Of a stretch of 46,697 nucleotides of DNA, positions 17,948 to 26,108 are shown in pieces. Numbering within the stretch: position 1 is the stretch's first letter; the number at the start of each line of letters is the position of its first letter. Where the stretch lies: positions 1 to 46,697 of the forward strand of contig NZ_JALAZE010000015.1 in assembly GCF_022809095.1 (NCBI RefSeq). The letters run 5' to 3'. Both the position numbers and the translations under genes were made by a program. The notes under the pieces are model-generated. The model made no database searches. It was not told where the DNA came from and worked only from the letters and a program-made list of their open reading frames with translations. This DNA is from Bacillus kexueae (GTDB lineage: Bacteria > Bacillota > Bacilli > Bacillales > Aeribacillaceae).

Positions 17948-19741
17948 TTAGGACGACACAGCGTTTTCCATATTCTCGGTCAGCCCATTTTGTAGTAAAT
18001 ACATTTTATAATACAACCCTTTTTGAGCAAGTAATTGTTGATGGTTGCCCCTCTCTACAATCTCCCCTTGATGTAAAACGAGAATTTGGTCAGCATCTTG
18101 TATAGTGGATAATCGATGGGCAATCGCAATCGTGGTTCTACCCTTCCTGATTTTATCAAGCGCCACACTAATCGCCTCTTCTGTCTCGGTATCAATGTTG
18201 GCAGTTGCTTCATCTAAGATTAAGATTTTGGGATTGGTCGCGATGGTTCGGGCTAACGCAATCAATTGGCGTTGCCCACTCGATAAAGTGGCCCCTCGCT
18301 CTACAACTTGATGTTTGTAGGCATCAGGAAGCTGCTCAATAAAGCTGTGCGCTTGCACAAACTCCGCCGCTTTTTTTACATTCTCATCCGATATTTCCTC
18401 ATTGTATAGCCGAATATTATCTTGAATCGTTCCAAAGAAAAGAAATGGGTCTTGTAAAACGAGGCCTACCTTTTGACGAAGCTCCTGTTTTGGATAGTCT
18501 TTAATCGACTGCCCATCTATGAAAACATCTCCCCGTTCAAATTCATAAAAACGCATAAATAAATTAATGATCGAACTTTTACCACTTCCGGTATGACCGA
18601 CAAGTGCAACTGTCTCCCCGGGCTTAGCCGTAAACGAAATATTTTTTAAAACATCACGCTTTCCGTCGTAACTAAAGGAAACATTCCGAAATTCAATCTC
18701 TCCATTTTGAATGACCACATTTTTCTCTTTTTGAGAGGGCTCTTCATCCTTCTCATCTAGTAGCGTAAATACCCGGGAGGAAGCAACAATCGCTTGCTGA
18801 AACATGGAAAGTCGCATCATCATTTGGTTAACCGGCTCAAAGAAACGATCTAAATAATTGACAAAGGCGTACAGCACCCCGATTTCAACTGGGCTGTTAA
18901 ATGACGAAATCCCAAAATAACTCAACACTAAAATAAGCGATAATACGTACACAACATCAATCGCAGGGCGAAGTAACAAACCATCCAGCTTAATATTTTT
19001 CATCCCCGACTCATAATGTGACTCATTGATGGCTCCGAATTCTTGTTGCAATCGCTTCTGTTGTCTAAACACTTGAATCATAGCCATCCCTTGCAACGAT
19101 TCATTTAACTTCGCATTGAGTTGACTTAATTTTTCCCGAAGTTGTGCATAATAGATCGAGCTATACTTTCGGTACGTACGAATGATGAAAAAGATGATTG
19201 GTAAAATGGCCAAACAGAAAAAGGCTAATTTAGCATTTAGCAAGAACATAGCCACGAAAATTCCAACCAATAAGAACGAACTTTGAATGAACGACACTAA
19301 CACTTCCACGAACATATCTTTGATCGCTTCAGTATCATTCGTTACCCTTGAAACAATGCTTCCAGCAGGTGTTTGATCAAAATAACGCATCCCGAGCCGC
19401 TGCACTTTCGTAAACACATCAATTCTCAGCTGTTGAATAATCTTCAAGGCGATTTCTTGAAACTTAAGCTGCTGAAAATATAAAATAACCACCTTCATAA
19501 TGTGGAGGCTTAAGAACCCAATTCCTAAATAAAAAAGAGGTTCTCTCGGAAAATATTGAGGTGTTAAATAACTATCGATAAACACTTTGATTAAAATGGG
19601 TCCAATGACATCCGCCGCTGTTGTCATCGTTAGTAGCAAAAAAGCTAACATGATTCCTTTGCCATGGGGCTTTGTATAACCTATTAAACGCCGAAACACT
19701 TCTCTTTGCTTTTTCGGAGACAATTTTAAACTTTTTTCCAT
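17948..19741 (-). CDS. yheH: ABC exporter half-transporter, catalytic-site partner (YheH/BmrD type)
   Basis: 597-aa type IV ABC half-exporter with six transmembrane segments and a C-terminal ATPase domain: Walker A GHTGSGKSS, Q-loop VLQDPFLF, signature TLSSGQRQL, Walker B ILILDEATANID with the catalytic Glu, and AIAHRLST. It starts 3 nt after the partner gene, so the two are cotranscribed and probably form a heterodimer. The pair resembles B. subtilis YheI/YheH (BmrC/BmrD), a multidrug exporter, but B. subtilis YheH is longer, and other heterodimeric pairs (YknUV, YfiBC) remain possible. Confidence 0.85.
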   Translation of the reverse strand: MEKSLKLSPKKQREVFRRLIGYTKPHGKGIMLAFLLLTMTTAADVIGPILIKVFIDSYLTPQYFPREPLFYLGIGFLSLHIMKVVILYFQQLKFQEIALKIIQQLRIDVFTKVQRLGMRYFDQTPAGSIVSRVTNDTEAIKDMFVEVLVSFIQSSFLLVGIFVAMFLLNAKLAFFCLAILPIIFFIIRTYRKYSSIYYAQLREKLSQLNAKLNESLQGMAMIQVFRQQKRLQQEFGAINESHYESGMKNIKLDGLLLRPAIDVVYVLSLILVLSYFGISSFNSPVEIGVLYAFVNYLDRFFEPVNQMMMRLSMFQQAIVASSRVFTLLDEKDEEPSQKEKNVVIQNGEIEFRNVSFSYDGKRDVLKNISFTAKPGETVALVGHTGSGKSSIINLFMRFYEFERGDVFIDGQSIKDYPKQELRQKVGLVLQDPFLFFGTIQDNIRLYNEEISDENVKKAAEFVQAHSFIEQLPDAYKHQVVERGATLSSGQRQLIALARTIATNPKILILDEATANIDTETEEAISVALDKIRKGRTTIAIAHRLSTIQDADQILVLHQGEIVERGNHQQLLAQKGLYYKMYLLQNGLTENMENAVSS

Positions 19742-19744
19742 GCC

Positions 19745-21493
19745 TTACCCCCCATGTTCTACAATGTCTTCTAACTGCTGTCTAATATACATGTCTTTAT
19801 ACCATCCCTCTTGTGCCATCAATTGTTCATGGGTACCTCGCTGAACAACCTCCCCTTCATCAAGCACGAGAATCAGATGCGCATGTTGAATGGCGCTTAA
19901 GCGATGCGCTGTTATAATCGTTGTTTTCCCGTCACGGTTTGCTTTTAAGGAAGTTAAAATTTGCTCTTCTGTTTTTGCATCTACAGCTGATAAAGAATCA
20001 TCTAGAATTAAGATCTCAGGGTCCATGAGAAGAGCACGAGCAATGGAAATGCGTTGCTTTTGCCCCCCAGATAAGGAAACGCCTCGCTCCCCTACAACCG
20101 TGTCATACCCTTCTGTTAATTGAACGATGTCATCATGAATATGGGCTAGCTTCGCTGCCTGTTGAACTTCTTCTACCGTTGCATCGGGTTTTCCGAATGC
20201 GATGTTTTCTTGAATGGATGCTGAAAAAAGAAAATGATCTTGCGGCACGTATCCAAAGACACTGCGCAATGAATTAAGCTCATAGTCAAAAATAGATTCG
20301 TTCCCAATCTTGATATCCCCATTTATATCTGGAAACTCGCGAAGCAATGCTTTAATGAGAGACGTTTTTCCTGCCCCTGTTTTTCCGACAATTCCTAACG
20401 TTTCTCCCTTTTTTAATGTGAAATGGATATTGGATAATACCGCCTGTTCTTCATTTGGATACGAAAATGAATCGACGTGATATTGAAGATCACCACTCGG
20501 TGTATCCTTTCGCGCTCCTTTTTGCTCTAACACATCCGGTTTTTCATGAAGTAATTTCGATACTCGATCATAGGAAGCTCTTCCTCTTTCCACAATGTTG
20601 AACAACCAACCAAACGCAAGCATTGGCCATATAAGAAGGCCTAGATACGTTGTAAACGAAACAAGCTCTCCAATCGTTAATTCCCCTTGAATCACATAGC
20701 GAGCTCCAAACACAATAGCGAGAAAGAACGAAACCCCAACAATGATTGAGATCGTTGGATCAAACAATGAATCGACTCTCGCAACAGCTAAGTTTTTACG
20801 AACAACATCTTCAGACTGATCACGAAAAGATTCGATATCCTCCTTCTCTTGACCAAACGTTTTAATGACTTTTATCCCCGATATACTTTCTTGTGTTTTG
20901 TCATTCAAAGAGGAAAATGCTTCTTGCGCCTGCCCAAATCGATTATGTAGTAATGAACCGTAAAAATTCGTTAAATACGCCATGATAGGCATGGGAATCA
21001 AACAGATGAGCGTCAACTTCCAGCTAATTGTTGCCGCCATCGTAATGATGACGAATCCACCTACAGCCAATGAGTCTACGAGTGTTAAAACGCCAGCTCC
21101 TGCCGTTTGCTGAATCGCCTGTAAATCGTTCGTCGCATGGGCCATCAAATCACCAATCCGTCGTCGTTGGTAAAACGATTGCGTCATCATCGTAAACTGT
21201 TGATACAAACGATTCCGAAGGAGCTTCGACAATTTAACCGCTGAACCGAAAATCATAATGCGCCAAATAAAACGAAGCACATACATCATGAGTGCAGCTC
21301 CTAATAGAATACCCATCCACTGCCACAACTTTTCTTGCGAAAGAGTACCTTCTGCGATTTGATCGACCACGATGCCGATCACTTTTGGAGGGACTAATTC
21401 TAAAAATGCGACGATAAATAACAATATAATTCCCGTTAAATAAGCTCTTTTCTCCTGTTTAAAAAACCACATCAACTCCAAAAACACTTTCAT
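19745..21493 (-). CDS. yheI: ABC exporter half-transporter, degenerate-site partner (YheI/BmrC type)
   Basis: 582-aa half-exporter with six transmembrane segments, Walker A GKTGAGKTS, Q-loop VPQDHFLF, signature SLSGGQKQR and Walker B ILILDDSLSAVDAKTE. The catalytic Glu after Walker B is replaced by Asp, the hallmark of the degenerate site in heterodimeric exporters. That fits pairing with the downstream gene, which keeps Glu. GGAGGA precedes the ATG by 8 nt. I see no bmrB-like leader peptide. Two palindromes surround its promoter. Confidence 0.87.
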   Translation of the reverse strand: MKVFLELMWFFKQEKRAYLTGIILLFIVAFLELVPPKVIGIVVDQIAEGTLSQEKLWQWMGILLGAALMMYVLRFIWRIMIFGSAVKLSKLLRNRLYQQFTMMTQSFYQRRRIGDLMAHATNDLQAIQQTAGAGVLTLVDSLAVGGFVIITMAATISWKLTLICLIPMPIMAYLTNFYGSLLHNRFGQAQEAFSSLNDKTQESISGIKVIKTFGQEKEDIESFRDQSEDVVRKNLAVARVDSLFDPTISIIVGVSFFLAIVFGARYVIQGELTIGELVSFTTYLGLLIWPMLAFGWLFNIVERGRASYDRVSKLLHEKPDVLEQKGARKDTPSGDLQYHVDSFSYPNEEQAVLSNIHFTLKKGETLGIVGKTGAGKTSLIKALLREFPDINGDIKIGNESIFDYELNSLRSVFGYVPQDHFLFSASIQENIAFGKPDATVEEVQQAAKLAHIHDDIVQLTEGYDTVVGERGVSLSGGQKQRISIARALLMDPEILILDDSLSAVDAKTEEQILTSLKANRDGKTTIITAHRLSAIQHAHLILVLDEGEVVQRGTHEQLMAQEGWYKDMYIRQQLEDIVEHGG

Positions 21494-21529
21494 CCGAAAA
21501 GTCCTCCGATACCATTTGGTTAAAAAAAC

Positions 21530-21568
21530 GTAACAGTTACATTTTACCAGAAATTTCTGAATTGTTCA
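21530..21568 (-). promoter_or_regulatory. yheI promoter with two palindromes
   Basis: On the minus strand TGAACA (21563-21568), 16 nt, TAAAAT (21541-21546). A perfect 12-bp palindrome CAGAAATTTCTG (21548-21559) fills the spacer, and an 11-bp palindrome GTAACAGTTAC (21530-21540) lies just downstream of the -10. Both positions suit a repressor. Confidence 0.45.
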
Positions 21569-21865
21569 TTAAACACTGAATTGAGATTGAATAATTTTCC
21601 ATAATACCTTCCACTTCCCGTTTTCAACTCGACTAATTCCATGTTTCTCATCCAACTCACGGACAACTTCTTCTAATGTGAACCCTTGATACTTAATATA
21701 CATTTTGTTACTAAGTCCACGGGCTTTTAAAATATGCGCACTTGGCCCTAACAAATTCCCATTTGTTAAAAAGAAAACACTCTCGTCCTCACATTCGATC
21801 ACATCCCACGACTGTGGAATATACTCTTCCGATTGAAATTGAATCATTCGTTTCTCTTCGTTCAT
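21569..21865 (-). CDS. Small hypothetical protein, 98 aa
   Basis: No family recognised. It is an acidic, soluble protein with conserved-looking strands (QSWDVIECEDESVFFLTNG, YIKYQGFTLEEVVRELDEKHG). The ATG at 21865 was chosen because GGGAG lies about 8 nt upstream; the frame stays open 10 codons further. It lies just upstream of the ABC exporter operon and downstream of another small frame. Coding looks likely from the ribosome binding site and balanced composition. Confidence 0.65.
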   Translation of the reverse strand: MNEEKRMIQFQSEEYIPQSWDVIECEDESVFFLTNGNLLGPSAHILKARGLSNKMYIKYQGFTLEEVVRELDEKHGISRVENGKWKVLWKIIQSQFSV

Positions 21866-21887
21866 GAACTTACTCCCTCTTACTTTT

Positions 21888-22046
21888 CTATTCAATTAAA
21901 AAGCTTTCAAAAAAACTTACAATATCGATGGAATCTTGACAACGAAATAAAAGACGTTTTTTGGCATCATTATATCGAATTAGTAAAGGAAAATGCTTAA
22001 CCGAATGAAAATAATACTGTACCGAACTAATTTCTGAGGCATTCAT
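21888..22046 (-). CDS. Very small hypothetical protein, 52 aa
   Basis: ATG frame preceded by GGGTGA and ending 22 nt before the next gene. It is rich in Phe, Leu and Ser and not clearly a membrane protein. No family recognised. Its position and ribosome binding site suggest a two-gene unit with the 98-aa protein. It could also be fortuitous. Confidence 0.45.
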   Translation of the reverse strand: MNASEISSVQYYFHSVKHFPLLIRYNDAKKRLLFRCQDSIDIVSFFESFLIE

Positions 22047-22261
22047 TCACCCGTCTTATAAAAATTAGACATCCGTTTCGTTTGAGAAGTTTTAGGGAGC
22101 GTAACTAGGTTGGAAAATGACTTGAGACTATTGAGGAAACAGTAAGGTAAACATGGTAATGTACGATTATCTAGAAGCACTAAAATACATAACCTGGGGA
22201 CAAATATTGAAAAAATTAGTTAGTTAATGAGAAGTGTAAAGTTATATTATTAAACAAGGTC

Positions 22262-22295
22262 AAAAAATGGTCACGAGAAGTCTCGTGACCATTTT
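22262..22295 (-). terminator. Displaced groESL terminator
   Basis: AAAATGGTCACGAGA and TCTCGTGACCATTTT form a perfect stem of up to 15 bp (about 13 bp once the tight loop opens), with TTTTTT on the minus strand. It lies 27 bp outside the left copy of the groEL 3'-end repeat. In the uninterrupted chromosome it would follow the groEL stop codon by about 30 bp. Confidence 0.85.
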
Positions 22296-22321
22296 AACCT
22301 TATTTATATTAGGTTTTGAGC

Positions 22322-22345
22322 GTTTATTACATCATTCCGCCCATT
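22322..22345 (+). repeat. attL: left copy of the groEL 3'-end direct repeat
   Basis: GTTTATTACATCAT-T-CCGCCCATT, 24 bp, matches 33717-33740 at 23 of 24 positions. On the minus strand it reads as the last groEL codons (GGMM then TAA TAA), although no groEL frame is attached here. It is therefore the far boundary of an integrated element. Confidence 0.9.
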
Positions 22346-22655
22346 CAAGAATATAAAAAATAGAAACAAACTCTTGCAAAAGATAACTAATTTATCAACT
22401 TTTCTTTATTACATGTCTAATAATCTTATATAGAAAATAAAAATTCTATGAGCAATAATATGAACATTTCATCTAGCCGAACGTCATCGATGACTTTCGG
22501 CTAAAACTTGTTTATAAATCTAATATTCACCCTTAGTCGAGGGAAATTTTATATCGTATATAATCATTAAAATTAATACCTTCAACTTTTAAATAAAGAG
22601 CATATAATAATTGATTTCTACAATTTGCAAAGTAGTTTTTATAATAAAAATATTA
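22346..22655. other. Island left end, non-coding, with arm-like motif and hairpin
   Basis: AT-rich and without a gene. CTATGAGCAA at 22446-22455 is identical to a motif at the opposite end (33648-33657) and may be an integrase arm site. At 22474-22503 TAGCCGAA/TTCGGCTA encloses the self-complementary GTCATCGATGAC, making a long hairpin. It could be a terminator for the gene to the right (minus strand), but no clear T-run follows. Confidence 0.5.
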
Positions 22656-23410
22656 TCAATTTAATTGGGTAACAATAACAAATTTCGGAAGTTCCTTAAG
22701 GTCTTTATCTTCTGTTTCTATTTGTATGTCTGGTGAGATTTTCTTGACATACTTAGGTACTTTTTCTTTAATGTAACCTTCAACCTTTGATTTCGAAAAT
22801 TCCTTATATCTATCAACAATTGCACTTATTAGTGATTTGCTTTTATTGTTACAACAAAATAAACACACTAAAAAGTCAGAAAAAGGACGTACTTCATGAT
22901 AACCATAACCTTTTCTTCCTCCACTTCCAACTATGCCTTTAACAGTTGGTCCAAAACTATAAGTCACCCCTTCATAAAAGTCATGTATCGTTTTACCACA
23001 CCTACAGTTTATTGTAGGAAAGTTATTTACATAATTATAGAATATGTAAATAGGAATACATTTATCAGCAGCAGCTTTGTTAAGAAGAGTATCGATTTGG
23101 GCTTTTTTACTTTTTCCAACATAATTTAGACTCTTATATTTCATATCTTGGCTTAATATTTTTGCTTGTACTCTAAGTGAAATTGCTTTTCCGTGGTCTA
23201 TTATCCACCATTCCCAATCTGCACCTACTTTGTCCTCCTTTTTTTACTGAACTTCTCTATTTTTGTACTACTCCCTAGTCTTTTAGGTAATTCAATCAGG
23301 CTAACATCAGTTATTGTCTCTTCACCAACACTCAAATTTGTAATAAATCTTCCCTCTAATATATACCAGGTTAATAATGAAAAATCTTCTATTGCACTGC
23401 AGACACTCAT
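22656..23410 (-). pseudogene. Frameshifted gene resembling DUF6615
   Basis: Two adjacent minus-strand frames make one protein if one base is added in a run of seven A (23239-23245). The first frame (from ATG 23410) gives about 57 residues. The second then continues EDKVGADWEWWIIDHGKAIS, RVQAKIL, YKSLNYVG, QIDTLL and PIYIFYNYV. The pattern GADWEWW...RVQAK...Q...PxYxFYN is one I associate with DUF6615, from memory only. The reconstructed product is about 250 aa. The break is at a homopolymer, so it may be a true mutation, a slippage switch or an assembly error. The downstream frame alone begins at an internal Met (23144) without a good start. Confidence 0.65.
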
Positions 23411-23525
23411 TCCTTTAAGCTTCCTTCCATTAATTATAATGATTTCTATTAATTAATTTTAATTGTTAAATTGGTTATATTAACACTTTTATTCTTACTC
23501 AGCCGTTTAACTTTGTTATCAACGA

Positions 23526-23558
23526 TAAAAAAGATCTCAACTCTTCGTGGAGATCTTT
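23526..23558 (-). terminator. Terminator after the DndB-like gene
   Basis: On the minus strand AAAGATCTC, an 11-nt loop and GAGATCTTT are followed by TTTT, 19 bp after the DndB-like stop codon. It separates that gene from the frameshifted gene. Confidence 0.85.
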
Positions 23559-23576
23559 GGTTATTTTCCAAACAAT

Positions 23577-24803
23577 TTATAAATCACTCAAAATATCATC
23601 AATCTCTTCAATGTTAATAGTTAATTTATTTGCATATTTCTTTCTAAGATCGTTATATTCCGCATTAGTCACTATTGTTTCGTTAATTCGCTTTTGATAA
23701 ATGTATATAAATAATAGATGAGTTAAAGTTGCGTTTCTTGCAATCACTTTATTTTCTTGCATATTCCACAAAACATGTCGCCAAGGTTTTTCGACTAAAG
23801 AAAAATCTATCTCACTCATTGCTTCTAAAATTTGTTCATAGCTTTTTTCTGTGCGCTTTTTAACAGTAGAAACTGCTTTTATAAACGAGGAAAGTCCGAC
23901 TGGACGAAACAACAAATTTCCACCTTCACTATTTCTAAAAGGAAGAGCCCCATCCTGTTCTAATCTAAGGAACTCATTTACTTGACTAAACCTAGTACTG
24001 AAAATATTCCAAAAAGAATAACATAAATTCTGAAATTCATCTATTTCGGTATCCGAAGGCCTTACTCTTAGATAATTTTCTATGCCACCTTTAAAACCAA
24101 TTCCCTTATGGTAATTTAAAAATAAAAATTTATTACAATCATAAAGGGTTTCTATCGTGGTAAATGCACTTGTGTTACTTTCAACCAAGTTGGTTGATAA
24201 ACTTATTCGATTATCTTTAAACAATTGATGGTTCTCAACAAGATATCTAGTAGTAATTGCAATAATATCATCTTCATCCAAGGCAATTATTTCACTTTTC
24301 TTCACTGGTTTTGCATACCTATTTAACGTACTAAATAATCTCCTAGTCCTTTCCATTCCTTCTGGATTATTTCTATGACCTATAAAGATTACAGGGATTG
24401 TTTCGGAACTTATAGATGGGTCTTCTTGTAAAGCTTTTTTAATTCCTTCTACACGGTGTTGTCCATCAACCGGAAAAATAACTTCCATCCCAGTAAATTC
24501 CAGCAAACCCATATTTCCATACTGTTCTCCCTTATATTCGAAACTAACCTCTCTAAACTGTGGGTCACCTTCATACACTGCAAGTACTATTGCATTAAAG
24601 AATCGGTCATCATGTTCTAATATGTATTTTGATATTTTTTTGTAATTGTTTGTTATAGATCTTTGAAGCAACTCGCTTAATTTTTCTGATTTATGTAACT
24701 CTTTATCAATTTTGCTTACATAGTTATTAATTTGATCGAAAGTCATTGAACAGACATAATAACTCCAATTACCTATACTTGATACAATAGCTGGAATTCT
24801 CAT
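23577..24803 (-). CDS. DndB-like DGQHR-domain protein
   Basis: 408-aa protein with the DGQHR motif (PVDGQHRVEG, about 111-120) of DndB and DpdB, relatives of the ParB/sulfiredoxin fold. It also has the N-terminal IPAIVSSIGNWSYYVCSM and the downstream stretch RRLFSTLNRYAKPVKKSEII typical of DndB-like proteins. In Dnd systems DndB influences modification and, from memory, DptB represses its operon by binding an inverted repeat. No dndA, dndC or dpdA accompanies it here, so its role is open: regulator, DNA-binding NTPase or part of the defense complex. It starts 15 nt after the GIY-YIG gene and is followed by a terminator. Confidence 0.85.
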   Translation of the reverse strand: MRIPAIVSSIGNWSYYVCSMTFDQINNYVSKIDKELHKSEKLSELLQRSITNNYKKISKYILEHDDRFFNAIVLAVYEGDPQFREVSFEYKGEQYGNMGLLEFTGMEVIFPVDGQHRVEGIKKALQEDPSISSETIPVIFIGHRNNPEGMERTRRLFSTLNRYAKPVKKSEIIALDEDDIIAITTRYLVENHQLFKDNRISLSTNLVESNTSAFTTIETLYDCNKFLFLNYHKGIGFKGGIENYLRVRPSDTEIDEFQNLCYSFWNIFSTRFSQVNEFLRLEQDGALPFRNSEGGNLLFRPVGLSSFIKAVSTVKKRTEKSYEQILEAMSEIDFSLVEKPWRHVLWNMQENKVIARNATLTHLLFIYIYQKRINETIVTNAEYNDLRKKYANKLTINIEEIDDILSDL

Positions 24804-24818
24804 TATACACGTCCTTTC

Positions 24819-25391
24819 TTATGGATAAAACATTCTTTTAGCTTCCTTAATTTCTACTTCATCAATTTCAGGATTATATACAGGTAATACAGACGCTATT
24901 AAAAATTTTTCTAAATCAACAATAAGTTCATTATCATCTATAGTTGTATAAGAAATATATAAATATGGTCCCCAGTAGTTGATCATCTTTTGAATACTTA
25001 ATCTTGTATCGGTAATATAGCGCCTGCATCTCGATCTTAAACTATATGTACCATTATTATATTGAGCCCTGCCAATATACATAGTATAGTTTATTACATT
25101 TGGTATTAAATCAGATTTTATGCGGAATATATAAATACCACCTGTATCATTAGGTATAGTACTCATATCATCATGTAAGGTTCCATCATCTTTTAAAAAC
25201 TTTACTTCATTCCAACTCAATTGATTAATGTCATAACCAACTGCTTTGCCCCTACGCGGTGCTATAGTTGGAATAGACAACTGAAAATGCTCTTTTCTTG
25301 CTGATAAATATTCGTGTTTTTCAAAAGCATTCAAACACCTCACCTCAAATACGCTAAAAACTTTATCTGCATTTCCTATGAATCTCTTCAA
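24819..25391 (-). CDS. GIY-YIG nuclease-domain protein
   Basis: About 190 aa. The GIY-YIG core is in order: GGIYIF (GIY about 85-87), TMYIGRA (YIG about 105-107), the Arg-rich LRSRCRRYI, Glu in VDLEKFLIASVLP, and PVYNPE carrying the conserved Asn. All key positions of a catalytic GIY-YIG nuclease appear present. The N-terminal 80 residues are unrecognised. The start is uncertain: the frame opens at TTG 25391 with no Shine-Dalgarno, and GTG or TTG codons near GAGGTGAGG about 15-20 residues later are alternatives. It sits directly upstream of the DndB-like gene, so they are probably cotranscribed. Confidence 0.8.
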   Translation of the reverse strand: MKRFIGNADKVFSVFEVRCLNAFEKHEYLSARKEHFQLSIPTIAPRRGKAVGYDINQLSWNEVKFLKDDGTLHDDMSTIPNDTGGIYIFRIKSDLIPNVINYTMYIGRAQYNNGTYSLRSRCRRYITDTRLSIQKMINYWGPYLYISYTTIDDNELIVDLEKFLIASVLPVYNPEIDEVEIKEAKRMFYP

Positions 25392-25481
25392 TTCTATTAT
25401 TCTATCAAACTACAGACTCCAAGAATATTAACTCCATCCCTAAAATCCCCGTAACCTTCCAAATAATAAATCACCATTTAA

Positions 25482-25895
25482 TTACAGTCCTCCGAACACT
25501 TTATTAAGTATAAACGATTGAACCACCGGGTTATATTCTTCGTACAAAGTATTATTAAACACATTATTTTTATACATCTCACTAGTTATAGCTATTTTTT
25601 CTTGACTAACACCTTCTAATGGCCACAACCATTTAACCGAAACTCCTTTCCCAAGTCCGTAGTCTTTAATTTGGTCATCGTATACAACCCCTATAGCTTT
25701 TATTCCCAACGACTTCTTGCTTATATCCATAGATTTAATATATATGAAGTCACCTGTCTTAATCTTGGTGAGCATCTTGTGCAGGCCAGGAGCTTCTTTC
25801 TCATCCCAACCAATACAGGCACATTTTTGTTTTAGAAATTCATTTGACTTATCGCGAGTCCCACCATACATCGCTCCAATACCATAAATAGCCAT
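25482..25895 (-). CDS. EVE/PUA-like small protein, 137 aa
   Basis: Resembles EVE/PUA-like N-terminal domains of restriction proteins, which recognise modified bases: it opens IYGIGAMYGG, then CACIGWDEKEAPGLHKML, KIKTGDFIYIKS and GIKAIGVVYDD. This assignment rests on pattern only. A stand-alone reader could help the system tell modified phage DNA or host DNA apart. GGGGAG lies about 8 nt upstream of the ATG. A remnant of another gene lies immediately upstream, and the GIY-YIG gene follows after about 90 bp. Confidence 0.6.
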   Translation of the reverse strand: MAIYGIGAMYGGTRDKSNEFLKQKCACIGWDEKEAPGLHKMLTKIKTGDFIYIKSMDISKKSLGIKAIGVVYDDQIKDYGLGKGVSVKWLWPLEGVSQEKIAITSEMYKNNVFNNTLYEEYNPVVQSFILNKVFGGL

Positions 25896-25909
25896 ATATT
25901 ATCTCCCCC

Positions 25910-26083
25910 TTATTTAATTTTTGCCCTAAATGTAATAGGTTCTAAATCTAAATAATCTTCCATATCACCATTAAGCACAAACATATTTCCTGAATTGCTT
26001 GTTTCATCATAATCAAAAACCCTATAAAGATAGAAAGTTTCAGGGTGCTGCTTAGAAGGTGTGTGGTTAATGCCCTTAAGAAC
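25910..26083 (-). pseudogene. C-terminal remnant of a DUF3883-like gene
   Basis: A 57-codon open stretch with no start codon translates as LKGINHTPSKQHPETFYLYR, VFDYDE, GNMFVLNGD, YLDLEPITFRAKIK. This is the pattern of the DUF3883 (NOV) C-terminal domain found in many large defense proteins. A stop lies directly upstream and no N-terminal part is present, so the rest of the gene has been lost. Its stop lies 14 bp before the EVE-like gene. Confidence 0.6.
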
Positions 26084-26089
26084 TTATTC

Positions 26090-26108
26090 AAAAAAGCATC
26101 AAGATGCT
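26090..26108 (-). terminator. Probable short terminator of the helicase-ATPase operon
   Basis: On the minus strand AGCATC, a tiny TT loop (or AGCAT with CTTG) and GATGCT run into TTTTTT. It overlaps the stop codon of the 151-aa gene. The stem is short, so termination may be partial. Confidence 0.5.
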
